9,082 bases of DNA from JBCBKZ01 sp039026975 (GCA_039026975.1 JBCCLI010000266.1:1-9082); one strand, 5' to 3'. Positions 1-7,828 are shown, counted from the first letter of the stretch. Numbers and translations: made by a program. The notes: generated by a model from the sequence alone, not told the origin.

Positions 1-33
1 GAATATCCACATTTTTATCCAAGCTAAATAGGA

Positions 34-51
34 TAGAAGTAACTACTTCTA
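34..51 (-). terminator. small perfect hairpin over the stop codon of the S41 peptidase gene
   Basis: A perfect 7-base inverted repeat (TAGAAGT / ACTTCTA) with a 4-base loop spans 34-51 and includes the TAG stop codon at 49-51. It sits at the end of the four-gene cluster, where a terminator would be expected. Downstream on the minus strand the sequence is only weakly U-rich (ATCCTATTT), and the stem has only two G-C pairs, so it is at best a weak terminator. It could equally be a chance repeat, and the true terminator may lie beyond the window edge. Confidence 0.2.
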
Positions 52-1062
52 GTCTAATTCTTCCAGGGCAAATTCCAGCATAGAGTCTATGCCGTTAGCC
101 TCTAGTTCAGGATCCATGTCTATCCTAATATCTGGGGGGAGTCCATCTTCCACGTTGAACCCGTCTACCGTCCCTAGCTGAGTAGTAGAAACCCGGATAG
201 TCCAGCCATTAGCTAGTTCCGTACCTGAGGGTGCCCCTCCTCCTCCTCCTGTAGTATCTCCTACTAAGGTTACATTGGGGAGTGCTTCCATCATAGTGCA
301 GAAAAAGGTAGTCGCGCTATAACAACGTCTGTTTGTGAGGATGATCACTGGCTTAGTGTACTGCACAGGACCTTCCGGTGAGATAGAAAATCCTTTCCAT
401 TCCGTAAAGTCAGTGGGTCCAGGCCCATTTTTCTCTCTTTGGATAGCCAGGGTACGGGTAGCATCTGTAAATCTCCTTACCAAACGAAATACATTGCCCA
501 GAGATCCACCTCCATTATTCCTCACATCAAAGATGATCCCTTTCTTATCTTGAAACTTTTGGATAACCAAGTCTATGTCATCATCTGCCAAAGGGCTGCT
601 GAAAGAGCCGTACCTAATATAGCCTACCTCCCCAAATTCTCTTATGACAAGTGAACCTACAAACTGCTGCTCACGCTGGTAATAGTTTCTTTCCAGGACA
701 GAGGCGTTAAAGTTTTCTGGAGAATTCAAATACCACTCCCAGTTTCTGGACAGGTTAAAAGAAGAGCGTAGATTTACATGCCCATCTCTCAGCTCAAAGA
801 GCATATCTGCCAAGACATCAAATAGTTCCTCCTCAGAGGTATTATCTTGTATCAAGGGTCTGTACCTCAGGTAGGCATCATCCCAGTCTATGCCCTTAAA
901 AGCAAAAAAGGAATATTCCCTATCAGCAAACTCCCATGCTTCTTCAAAAATACTGACAGGGTCATCCCCTGCTTCTTCCTCCAGGAATATCTGCTCACAA
1001 CTCACCAAAGTAAGTAGCATACAACCACACAGTATCCAATATCTCATCACGGACTTTTTCAT
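49..1062 (-). CDS. S41-family peptidase lipoprotein (tricorn/TSPc type)
   Basis: This 337-residue protein is a predicted secreted serine protease of family S41 (C-terminal-processing/tricorn-like), lipid-anchored in the envelope. The N-terminus has a basic start, a hydrophobic stretch and a lipobox (LVSC) with the acylated Cys at 22. Residues about 37-100 resemble the domain that precedes the catalytic core in tricorn-like S41 proteins and end in a DGH motif (His95). The core has a beta-strand plus IIFDVRNNGGG (176-186), the NRRCYSATTFF segment with probable nucleophile Ser249, the GDTTGGGGG loop (268-276), and EDGLPPD (305-311). No PDZ domain is evident and the protein is short for the family. 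The Lys used by CtpA-type enzymes about 25 residues after the Ser is not seen. Ser249, His95 and Glu305 instead fit the tricorn-type arrangement, which is inference by position. The start overlaps the preceding stop as ATGA, implying translational coupling to the barrel-protein gene. The natural substrate is unknown. Confidence 0.87.
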   Translation of the reverse strand: MKKSVMRYWILCGCMLLTLVSCEQIFLEEEAGDDPVSIFEEAWEFADREYSFFAFKGIDWDDAYLRYRPLIQDNTSEEELFDVLADMLFELRDGHVNLRSSFNLSRNWEWYLNSPENFNASVLERNYYQREQQFVGSLVIREFGEVGYIRYGSFSSPLADDDIDLVIQKFQDKKGIIFDVRNNGGGSLGNVFRLVRRFTDATRTLAIQREKNGPGPTDFTEWKGFSISPEGPVQYTKPVIILTNRRCYSATTFFCTMMEALPNVTLVGDTTGGGGGAPSGTELANGWTIRVSTTQLGTVDGFNVEDGLPPDIRIDMDPELEANGIDSMLEFALEELD

Positions 1063-1898
1063 AGGTCTATAAATAAGGTAACTCCCAGGCCGTGATAGGC
1101 CACACCTAAGGCATGTATATCTTCTTCCTTAAAGTCATAAAGATTCCATTCGTAGAAAAAAGCCAGCTTATTCTCTGTTTTACGCCCTAACCGTTTCACT
1201 AAACTGATCTGAGATTGGATCTGGGTAAATACCCCTACTGGAGAAACGAAGTCATCACTTCCCTCTAGGCCTATGGAAAAACCAGGATAGCGAACAAGGT
1301 AGGAAAGAACAGGAACCTTTAGTTGATATTCTAAGGTCATCTGCTGGCGGAAAACCCTTACCTCCCTCATCCAGAATAATGAAGGTCCAACAGACCCTAC
1401 AATGTCCCAGTTTCTGGCACTATTTCTAAGGGTAGAATTAAAGCGGTAAGCATATAAAAATTGGCCGTAAGCTCCCAGGTAGATTAGATTTTTAGGGTCA
1501 TCTTTTCTGATCCTCCACATATAGCTAAAACCAGCATCTGAAAGTGCTCCCCATAAGGTGGATTCATCATGACTAGGGCTAGCTATGATCCCTCCTCCTC
1601 TAATAGCATACTGGAATAGATTTTTCTCACTTCTGGAAGAAACCCCTATTTGAAGCCTAGCTCCAGGACCTTGATAGGTATTCTGTGCCATCTTAGTGTC
1701 CTGGATCACATTCCATGTGCCTACAAACCCATATTGCAGGAAGCGTTCTCTTGCAAGTTTTCTGTCTAGCCGAAGCTTCTTTTTTTCTTGTCTGATTTCC
1801 TTTTTACTAAGACGAGTTTCCTGGGCTCCTGCTGTGGAGACCATTATGGGTAGCCAGAAAGATAAAAGTATGAGGGAAAGAGTAAACCGTTTACTCAT
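1059..1898 (-). CDS. predicted outer-membrane beta-barrel protein of unknown function
   Basis: I do not recognise a named family. The 279-residue product begins with a clear Sec signal peptide (residues 1-25, cleavage after AGA before Gln26). A strongly charged, Lys/Arg/Glu-rich segment follows (about 32-52), probably helical and periplasmic. The remainder (about 56-279) is a run of alternating amphipathic strands rich in Tyr, Phe, Trp and Gly separated by polar turns, finishing in VTLFIDL. That pattern and a hydrophobic end are typical of outer-membrane barrels of roughly 10-12 strands. The strand count is a reading by eye. The gene starts 41 bases after the response-regulator stop, and its TGA overlaps the ATG of the S41 lipoprotein gene by 4 bases. 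The two products are therefore probably made together and may act together in the outer membrane. A porin-like channel, a secretion or assembly factor, or a protease partner are all possible. The start is chosen because it gives the complete signal peptide. Confidence 0.72.
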   Translation of the reverse strand: MSKRFTLSLILLSFWLPIMVSTAGAQETRLSKKEIRQEKKKLRLDRKLARERFLQYGFVGTWNVIQDTKMAQNTYQGPGARLQIGVSSRSEKNLFQYAIRGGGIIASPSHDESTLWGALSDAGFSYMWRIRKDDPKNLIYLGAYGQFLYAYRFNSTLRNSARNWDIVGSVGPSLFWMREVRVFRQQMTLEYQLKVPVLSYLVRYPGFSIGLEGSDDFVSPVGVFTQIQSQISLVKRLGRKTENKLAFFYEWNLYDFKEEDIHALGVAYHGLGVTLFIDL

Positions 1899-1911
1899 GC
1901 AAAAAACATTA

Positions 1912-1924
1912 ATTGAGGCTCAAT
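1912..1924. promoter_or_regulatory. 13-base palindrome between regulator and barrel-protein genes
   Basis: ATTGAG-G-CTCAAT is a perfect dyad with 6-base arms and a single central base. It lies in the 41-base gap between the LytTR regulator stop and the barrel-protein start. With a one-base centre it cannot fold as a full hairpin, so if it is functional it is more likely a protein-binding site than a terminator. LytTR proteins usually bind direct repeats rather than this kind of dyad, so the neighbouring regulator is not an obvious ligand. It may be chance. Confidence 0.25.
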
Positions 1925-1939
1925 AAACTTAGGTAAAAA

Positions 1940-2716
1940 TTATACACCTTCCCCCATCCATGCCCTAAAAACTTTTGCCTTATCCCTGCTGACTATGATG
2001 GAATCATCCTCACAGTGGTTCAATTCCACTGTGAGCCTACCGTTAAAATAGGGGTGTATGCTGTTGATAGCCTGTATATGGGTAATGAACTGCCTATTTA
2101 AGCGGAAAAAATACGCTGGGTTTAGTGCCTCTTCTAATGTCTCCAACTTTACATCTAGTGGATGTCTTTTCCCATCCGTTTTTACTATGTAAACATTCTC
2201 ATGAGCTGTAGTAAAGTAGGCTATCTCCTGGATAGTAATAGGAATGAAAACATCCTTCCCTTTCACCAGAAATCTGTCTTTATACTTAGTCTTATTAGAA
2301 ACCCCCAGCAGGCTCATTACCTCCTTGAGGTCTTTACTCATCCCATTCTCTTCCTGGCGTGGAAGCATCTCCTTAAGCTTTTCTATGGCAGCACTTAATT
2401 CTGTTAGTTTGATAGGCTTAAGTAGGTAGTCTATACTTTTAACTTTAAATGCCTTGATGGCATATTCATCATAGGCAGTGGTAAATATGATAGGGCTTTT
2501 AATTTGGATTTTTTCGTAAATCTCAAAACTGAGTCCATCTGAAAGCTGGATATCAGAAAAAATAAGATCTGGAGCGGCATGTTCTTCAAACCATTCCAGT
2601 GCTCCCTTAATACTATCTAGGACAGCTAGAACCTCCACCTGGGGATCAGCCTTGTGAATAAGAGACTGCAGCCTGTCTGCAGCGGGATATTCATCTTCTA
2701 TGATCAGCGCTTTCAT
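1940..2716 (-). CDS. LytTR-family response regulator (LytR/AlgR type)
   Basis: This 258-residue two-component response regulator is predicted to bind DNA when phosphorylated by the neighbouring kinase. Residues 1-115 form a receiver domain: acidic pair Glu7/Asp8, phosphoacceptor Asp55 (IFSDIQL), switch Thr80 (FTTAYDEYAIKAF) and Lys100 in LLKPI. The segment YDEYAIKAFKVKSIDYLLKP is the usual signature of regulators fused to LytTR. After a linker (about 118-145), residues about 147-255 are a LytTR DNA-binding domain, with FLVKGKDVFIPI, IAYFTTAHENVYI, FFRLNRQFITHI and a C-terminal VSRDKAKVF element. Length and domain order are normal for the family. Its ATG overlaps the kinase TGA by 4 bases, making this a coupled kinase/regulator pair. 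The likely target is its own cluster or the barrel-protein/peptidase pair directly downstream, but this is inference from location. Confidence 0.95.
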   Translation of the reverse strand: MKALIIEDEYPAADRLQSLIHKADPQVEVLAVLDSIKGALEWFEEHAAPDLIFSDIQLSDGLSFEIYEKIQIKSPIIFTTAYDEYAIKAFKVKSIDYLLKPIKLTELSAAIEKLKEMLPRQEENGMSKDLKEVMSLLGVSNKTKYKDRFLVKGKDVFIPITIQEIAYFTTAHENVYIVKTDGKRHPLDVKLETLEEALNPAYFFRLNRQFITHIQAINSIHPYFNGRLTVELNHCEDDSIIVSRDKAKVFRAWMGEGV

Positions 2717-3741
2717 ATGTAAGAGGCTTGAAGAAGGGGAAGACTTACCTGAAAGCTCTTATCTGTATTTCTCACAGAAATAGGCTGTGCAGTTAGGAGC
2801 TGATACCGTTCTCTGATATTGTTTAACCCTACTCGGGTAGACCGTTCCAGAGAGGATTTTAGTTGCTTATTATTTGCTACTACAATCTGCTCTCCTTCTG
2901 TATAAATTTGGATGTGCAGCGGGTTTTCTTTCGAAATAATATTATGCTTAATCGCATTCTCTACTAGCAGTTGTAAGCTTAAAGCAGGTATGTGTTTCTC
3001 AAATATACCGGGGGACAGATCCTTACTGATTAATAAGTTATCCCTGAATCTAACTTTATTTAAGTACATATAGGCTTCCAGAAAGTGAAGCTCTTCTTCT
3101 ATGGTAACTGTAGTCTTATTCCTGGTCTCCAGCACATAGCGGTACACATCTGATAGTCTTTCCAAATAGTGCTGAGCTGGCTCATTATCTAGCTTGATTA
3201 AGGAGGCTAAGGTATTCAGACTATTAAATAGAAAGTGTGGATCTAACTGTTTCTTCAGTGTTTCAAACTGAGAAATCAGGTGTACCCTGGCGAGCTCTTC
3301 CGTTTGCTTAATTTTTTTCTTCCACTCCTTAAGGAAGTATTTAGCTTCATATATGGAGGTGAGTAAAACAGTAGGAATAGCAGCGGTAAGGATACACGCC
3401 ACTCTGAAGGGGCCCGTTTGATCTATCCTATCTGTAGCTACGAAGTTATTAATGATGAAGCCTATGAGTAAGGACATAAGAGAAGCAAAGGATAGGCAAA
3501 GGATGATTTCAATGATGAGCCTTTTTCTAACCGATTTATGATCTGGGTAGCGCTTCAGGAGGATAACGTAAATGATTCTACAGCCTTCCCAAATAAAAAA
3601 GGTAAAGAGGAGAGAAATCCCTATCTCTCGGAATATTTTCCAGCTCCCTGCCTGCCACTCTGCCCATCCCCAGTACAGGGATTCCATAACTGCTATGATA
3701 GGTATACCAATGATCCGTAGCCATTTATCCTTGAGATCCAT
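2713..3741 (-). CDS. LytS/YehU-type sensor histidine kinase (His_kinase family)
   Basis: This 342-residue inner-membrane sensor kinase is of the type that pairs with LytTR regulators. The N-terminal third carries about four hydrophobic helices (roughly 8-26, 39-62, 76-99, 113-132) with very short external loops. The signal is therefore probably sensed within or at the membrane. A cytoplasmic helix (133-164) leads to the His_kinase motif QLDPHFLFNSLN with phosphorylated His169. The ATPase module follows: LQLLVENAIKHN (257-267) supplies the N-box, and VGLNNIRERYQLL (304-316) the glycine box, which has the abbreviated form normal for this family. The gene overlaps the regulator by ATGA and is the first of four close genes. 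A gap of 127 bases separates it from the hybrid kinase upstream. It may have its own promoter there, because no convincing terminator or strong promoter decides the matter. The signal cannot be read from the sequence. Confidence 0.93.
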   Translation of the reverse strand: MDLKDKWLRIIGIPIIAVMESLYWGWAEWQAGSWKIFREIGISLLFTFFIWEGCRIIYVILLKRYPDHKSVRKRLIIEIILCLSFASLMSLLIGFIINNFVATDRIDQTGPFRVACILTAAIPTVLLTSIYEAKYFLKEWKKKIKQTEELARVHLISQFETLKKQLDPHFLFNSLNTLASLIKLDNEPAQHYLERLSDVYRYVLETRNKTTVTIEEELHFLEAYMYLNKVRFRDNLLISKDLSPGIFEKHIPALSLQLLVENAIKHNIISKENPLHIQIYTEGEQIVVANNKQLKSSLERSTRVGLNNIRERYQLLTAQPISVRNTDKSFQVSLPLLQASYI

Positions 3742-3762
3742 AGGTTCTTCTCTTTGATAGAC

Positions 3763-3770
3763 TAAAGATA
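3763..3770 (-). promoter_or_regulatory. possible Bacteroidota-type -7 element before the LytS-type kinase
   Basis: On the minus strand TATCTTTA occurs about 20 bases upstream of the kinase ATG and matches the Bacteroidota -7 consensus TAnnTTTG at all but the last position. A T-rich stretch (TCATTT, about 17 bases further upstream) is only a poor match to the usual -33 TTG element. The leader would be very short. The element matters because it would make the four-gene cluster independent of the hybrid kinase, but the match is weak and the region is AT-rich. Confidence 0.22.
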
Positions 3771-3868
3771 CTTAACTATTAGGCAGGAAATGAGAAAATT
3801 TATGATGAACCTACACTCTCCTCATTTGAATCTACATAAAGACAAGTTTAAATGAGCGCTACCAGCTC

Positions 3869-6800
3869 TTAGACGGGTTTATTTACCTGTTCCCCATACT
3901 TTAGGAGTACCGTTCTAATATCATCAATGGTAAATGGCTTACTTACATAATCATCCATACCTGCCTTCAAACACATCTCCTTATCTCCTTCTATGGCGTT
4001 AGCTGTCATGGCTATGATAATAGGTTGGCCGTGTGCTAAAGTAGTTTTTCTGATCATGCGAGTAGCATCTAGGCCATTCATGACAGGCATCTGCACATCC
4101 ATAAATATGACATCATACTTCCCTTTCAGGACCTTATCCACCCCTATGCTTCCATTATCCGCTAACTCTATCTGGTATCCCAGTTTTTCCATCACCTTTT
4201 TAATCAGCTTCTGGTTGATCATATTATCTTCTACCACTAATATATCCATAGGATACACCTTCTCCTCCATAGATAGCTGCTGGCGATTAGTTACTTTGGG
4301 TTTATTCTTCTTGACTACTGTTTCAAACAAATCCGCTAGTATACTATACTTAATGGGCTTCAGGAGAATTTCTTCGAATAACCCCCTCTCATGTAAAGGC
4401 CCCAGCTCTGTCCCTAAGGGGCACATGAGGAAAAGAGGAGGAAGTTCTTCGTGAGAAGCTTGCAGCATTTCCGAAAAGGCTACTCCATCTACCTCAGGCA
4501 TGTGTAAGTCCGTGAGAATAACATCAGGCTTTTCCTGGTGGATTTTCTCCAGGGCAGCATGGGCATGCAAAAACACTTCTGTTTCAAATCCCCATGAGGC
4601 TATCCAAGAAGATAAGGAGGACGCTTGTAGGGAATTATCTTCTACTATCCACACCTTTTTCCCATCTCCAAAGGGTGTTTTTACAGATGAAAGGTCAAAG
4701 GTATCCGTTGAAACTTTACGTGCCAGCATATCAAAACTAAAGGTAGTCCCCTCTCCCATCCTGCTTTCCACCTGGATTTCTCCTCCCATCAGTTTCACTA
4801 GTTTTTGGCTGATGGCTAATCCAAGTCCTGTACCCCCAAACTTTCTGGTAGTAGAGGCATCAACCTGCGTAAAGGCGCTGAAGAGCTTTGGAATCTTTTC
4901 CTGAGGGATCCCTATTCCGGTGTCTTTTACCTGAAACTCTATTCTCTGTATACCTTCTTGCTCAGAGGGAAGAGGAAAGGTAGAAATGTGCACGCTTCCT
5001 TTCTGGGTAAACTTTATGGCATTCCCTACCATGTTTATGAGTACCTGCCTAAGTCTGGTAATATCTCCTTCTATCTGCTGTGGAAGTTCAGGTTCCAGTC
5101 TATAGAACAGGTCTAGTCCTTTCCCTGCTGCCTGTGGACCAAACATGTCCATCACATCTTCTATACAAGCTCTTAGTTCAAAGGCCTCTTGCTCCAGCTC
5201 CATACTCCCAGACTCTATCTTAGAAAAGTCCAGGATATCATTAATGATCACCAGGAGATTTTTACAACTCGTACTAATAGTTTTTACATAATCTAACTGC
5301 TCTTCAGATAATCTGGTGGTAAGCAGGAGATCACTCATGCCTAACACTCCATTCATAGGCGTCCGGATTTCATGGCTCATATTGGCCAGAAATTCACTTT
5401 TAGCCATATTTGCAGATTCTGCCTTACTTTTGGATTTCTCCAGTTGGTCTGTTCTGTGTCTTACTAGCTGTTCTAACTCTGTATTTTGTCGGTATAGCTT
5501 GCGGTTATAACTCCTTATGATCAGAGCTATACATCCTACAAATAGAAGAATTTCCAAAATCACGGCCCACGGCTTGAGATACCAGACCTGCGCCACCATA
5601 AATATTACCTCCCTGGCAGGAGACCAAGATCCTCCTCCTGATAGCCTCGCCTGTACCTCCAAAGTATAAGTCCCATAGGGTAATCCCGGGAGGCTGATGG
5701 TGGCACTATTTTGAGGAGGGGACCAGCCAGTATTCTCATTTACTATCCTATATCTATACTCTAGCCTGTTTAGTGGAAAAGTAGAAGCAGTAAAAGTAAG
5801 ATTGGCTTCATCTGAATGGGCAAGCACTGGATAGCTGGACCAACTGCTTGTGGGTAACAGGCTAACTCCATCCTGATTAGTGATATCTATGAGGTGTGGG
5901 ATATTAGTAGGGATAGGAGTAGGATTCTCATAAAAGCTGTATGCAAGTCCTTCTCCCGTTACCATCCACAGACGTCCTACCTTGTCTGTCTCAAGTAACC
6001 TATAATTCAACATATCATCAGGTATTCCATCCTTCTGGTTAAACACATGAACGGTATCCTCTTTCAGCCTCACTAAGCCATCTTTCCCCGTTCCCATCCA
6101 TAAGGCTCCATCAGCAGTAATCTCTAAGGATCTTATCTCCGTATCTTTAGGAAAAACACCTAGGTTAATCCTCTTTATTTCTTCGTTTTCATATTTCAGC
6201 AGACCATCTGTAGAAGCCATCCATAAGACACCGTTTTCTTCTGATTCGAGATCATGGATTTCAAACTCTAACTTAGGTATAAAAGGAAGGCTTGGGCTTA
6301 TGTCTATAAACCTATCCTGAGCAGGTTCATACTGGTACAAGTAATGGGACTCTCCTACCCCAGCTGCAAATAGCTTGGTATCCTGAGCCTCTTTAGTTAC
6401 TAAAATTCGTGAATGTATCCCTTTTTGCTCATTATATAACTTGATCTCCCCATTCTCTCTAATCCTAATAACTCCTTTTATAGGTCTTCTCGTAATAGCC
6501 TGACTTACCCAGGCAGAATGGTCTTTATCCACATATATATGAACTAGAGAGCCTCCACGCTTTTTAAAGCTGTATTTCTGAGTGAAACCACTAGGTCTTA
6601 CAAAGAATAGTTCTGCATCAGAATTCCCTACCCATAAGCCGTTCTTTCCCACCGCCAGACTGGCTATCATCCCCCGGTAATTTCCAGCTATCTCCGAAGA
6701 GAGGATCTCACCTCCATCTAGTCTGTAGCTGATAAGCTTTCCATAAGCGGTGATTACCTCATTATCTTCCGTTATTGCCAAGGCATGGGTACTGTATCCC

Positions 6801-7810
6801 TTGATGCCGGCATGCCTACCAAAAAGGTATTCTTTTAAGAGAATGATGCCGGTAGCTGTCCCCACCCATACTTCATCTTCACTGCTTTGCATGAAGGTAT
6901 TACCGCCACTAACAGACATGTCTACTCTGTTATTAGGGCCTAACTGATTGTGAATCTGCCGAATAAACCCTCGCCCATTTACTTTTTCTAGCTGGAGAAT
7001 ACCGTGGGTTTTTGTACCTATTAAATAGACATCTTCCTTTACTTGAATGAGGGATTCAATAACCACGGGAAGGGTGCAGAGCACCTGCTTTTCAAGAATT
7101 TTACTATCAGGACGCTTTTTTATTTGATAAACCTTATTGCGGTCGGCTACTACCCATCCGTCATTTCTATGAATGAAGGTTTTATGAGAATTAATGCCCA
7201 CATTTAGAGGCCAAATATTAAAGGAGCTTAAATCACTCCTTAGTGAAATTATTTTTTTGTCCTTGGTTACCAGCTGGAATTCCTGCTCAGTTAGCTTATG
7301 GAGGGATATGAGTTCATGTCCGCGGAGGTTTAAAGGATAAGGGAAGTGAGACAGTTTTTGGGGTGTCAATTGGTAGAAATATTTCTTTCCCATGATTCCA
7401 AGAGCATTCTCCCCAAAAGGGAACAAGGAAAGCGCCTCATCCCCATTTATCATTCCTCCTACTTCAGATAAGAAAATCCTTTTCTGATAAAAGGTATCTA
7501 CTGTAGAAGTAAATTGGTATAAGGCAGGACTGGAAAGAAACCAGATAGAACCATTAGCAGAAACCAATTGGCTGTTTGGGTGAGCATCCTGACTTAAGGG
7601 AAATACTTCTTGAAAGCTTGTCCCATCAAAACGGTACACTCCCTTTTCAGCAGAAAACCAAATAAAGCCTAAGGTATCCTGAACTATTTCATATACCTCC
7701 CCCGTTTCTTGACCTAATGATTGAGTATAATTATAAGCCCTGTATTCTTGACCATAAACAAAGGATAGGACTGCCCACAAGCAAATGCATGAAACTCTCA
7801 GATAAGACAT
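3869..7810 (-). CDS. hybrid histidine kinase with periplasmic propeller sensor and two receiver domains
   Basis: This 1313-residue protein spans the inner membrane and combines sensing and phosphorelay. Residues 1-20 are a signal peptide (cleavage near YGQE). Residues about 25-630 form a large propeller sensor built from Reg_prop-like repeats, for example at 50-63 (FIWFSAEKGVYRFDG), 313-324, 391-404, 528-541, 569-583 and 613-624. A Y_Y_Y domain covers about 665-740 (EYRYRIV, Trp696, LPYGTYTLEVQA), and one membrane helix runs about 745-767. A coiled coil leads to HisKA with SHEIRTPMNG (His813). HATPase_c has NMVGNAIKF (Asn930), DTGIGIP (963-969) and GGTGLGLA (992-999). Receiver 1 (about 1052-1165) has Glu1057/Asp1058, Asp1101 and Lys1151 but Met/Cys where a Thr or Ser is expected. 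Receiver 2 (about 1188-1305) is complete, with Asp1195, Asp1238, Thr1269 and Lys1291. There is no AraC-type helix-turn-helix and no HPt domain, unlike classical Bacteroides hybrid two-component regulators that sense glycans. Output must therefore pass to another protein. The ligand is unknown. Confidence 0.95.
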   Translation of the reverse strand: MSYLRVSCICLWAVLSFVYGQEYRAYNYTQSLGQETGEVYEIVQDTLGFIWFSAEKGVYRFDGTSFQEVFPLSQDAHPNSQLVSANGSIWFLSSPALYQFTSTVDTFYQKRIFLSEVGGMINGDEALSLFPFGENALGIMGKKYFYQLTPQKLSHFPYPLNLRGHELISLHKLTEQEFQLVTKDKKIISLRSDLSSFNIWPLNVGINSHKTFIHRNDGWVVADRNKVYQIKKRPDSKILEKQVLCTLPVVIESLIQVKEDVYLIGTKTHGILQLEKVNGRGFIRQIHNQLGPNNRVDMSVSGGNTFMQSSEDEVWVGTATGIILLKEYLFGRHAGIKGYSTHALAITEDNEVITAYGKLISYRLDGGEILSSEIAGNYRGMIASLAVGKNGLWVGNSDAELFFVRPSGFTQKYSFKKRGGSLVHIYVDKDHSAWVSQAITRRPIKGVIRIRENGEIKLYNEQKGIHSRILVTKEAQDTKLFAAGVGESHYLYQYEPAQDRFIDISPSLPFIPKLEFEIHDLESEENGVLWMASTDGLLKYENEEIKRINLGVFPKDTEIRSLEITADGALWMGTGKDGLVRLKEDTVHVFNQKDGIPDDMLNYRLLETDKVGRLWMVTGEGLAYSFYENPTPIPTNIPHLIDITNQDGVSLLPTSSWSSYPVLAHSDEANLTFTASTFPLNRLEYRYRIVNENTGWSPPQNSATISLPGLPYGTYTLEVQARLSGGGSWSPAREVIFMVAQVWYLKPWAVILEILLFVGCIALIIRSYNRKLYRQNTELEQLVRHRTDQLEKSKSKAESANMAKSEFLANMSHEIRTPMNGVLGMSDLLLTTRLSEEQLDYVKTISTSCKNLLVIINDILDFSKIESGSMELEQEAFELRACIEDVMDMFGPQAAGKGLDLFYRLEPELPQQIEGDITRLRQVLINMVGNAIKFTQKGSVHISTFPLPSEQEGIQRIEFQVKDTGIGIPQEKIPKLFSAFTQVDASTTRKFGGTGLGLAISQKLVKLMGGEIQVESRMGEGTTFSFDMLARKVSTDTFDLSSVKTPFGDGKKVWIVEDNSLQASSLSSWIASWGFETEVFLHAHAALEKIHQEKPDVILTDLHMPEVDGVAFSEMLQASHEELPPLFLMCPLGTELGPLHERGLFEEILLKPIKYSILADLFETVVKKNKPKVTNRQQLSMEEKVYPMDILVVEDNMINQKLIKKVMEKLGYQIELADNGSIGVDKVLKGKYDVIFMDVQMPVMNGLDATRMIRKTTLAHGQPIIIAMTANAIEGDKEMCLKAGMDDYVSKPFTIDDIRTVLLKYGEQVNKPV

Positions 7811-7828
7811 GATTAGAAATATCCTGCA

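Noticed and set aside
235..252. Short CTC/CCT simple repeat (GGA codons) as a phase-variation tract
   Set aside because: It is a trinucleotide run encoding the glycine loop of the S41 active site. Gain or loss of units would not shift the frame, and the glycines are expected for the family.
3854..3868. Small GAGC/GCTC hairpin just after the hybrid kinase stop as a terminator
   Set aside because: The stem has only four base pairs and is followed by ATTTAAAC rather than a U-run, so I do not call a terminator. Read-through into the four-gene cluster remains possible.
3993..4454. Plus-strand 153-codon open frame inside the hybrid kinase gene
   Set aside because: It is the complement of the receiver-domain coding region. 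The minus-strand frame has unmistakable conserved motifs, while the plus-strand product is low in recognisable structure.
4500..4904. Plus-strand 134-codon open frame inside the hybrid kinase gene
   Set aside because: It lies opposite the ATPase and first receiver coding sequence. It shows no domain motifs and no start signal, so it is a shadow frame.
3869..7810. Classical glycan-sensing hybrid two-component regulator with a polysaccharide-use locus
   Set aside because: There is no AraC-type helix-turn-helix at the C-terminus and no SusC/SusD or carbohydrate-active enzyme gene in the window.
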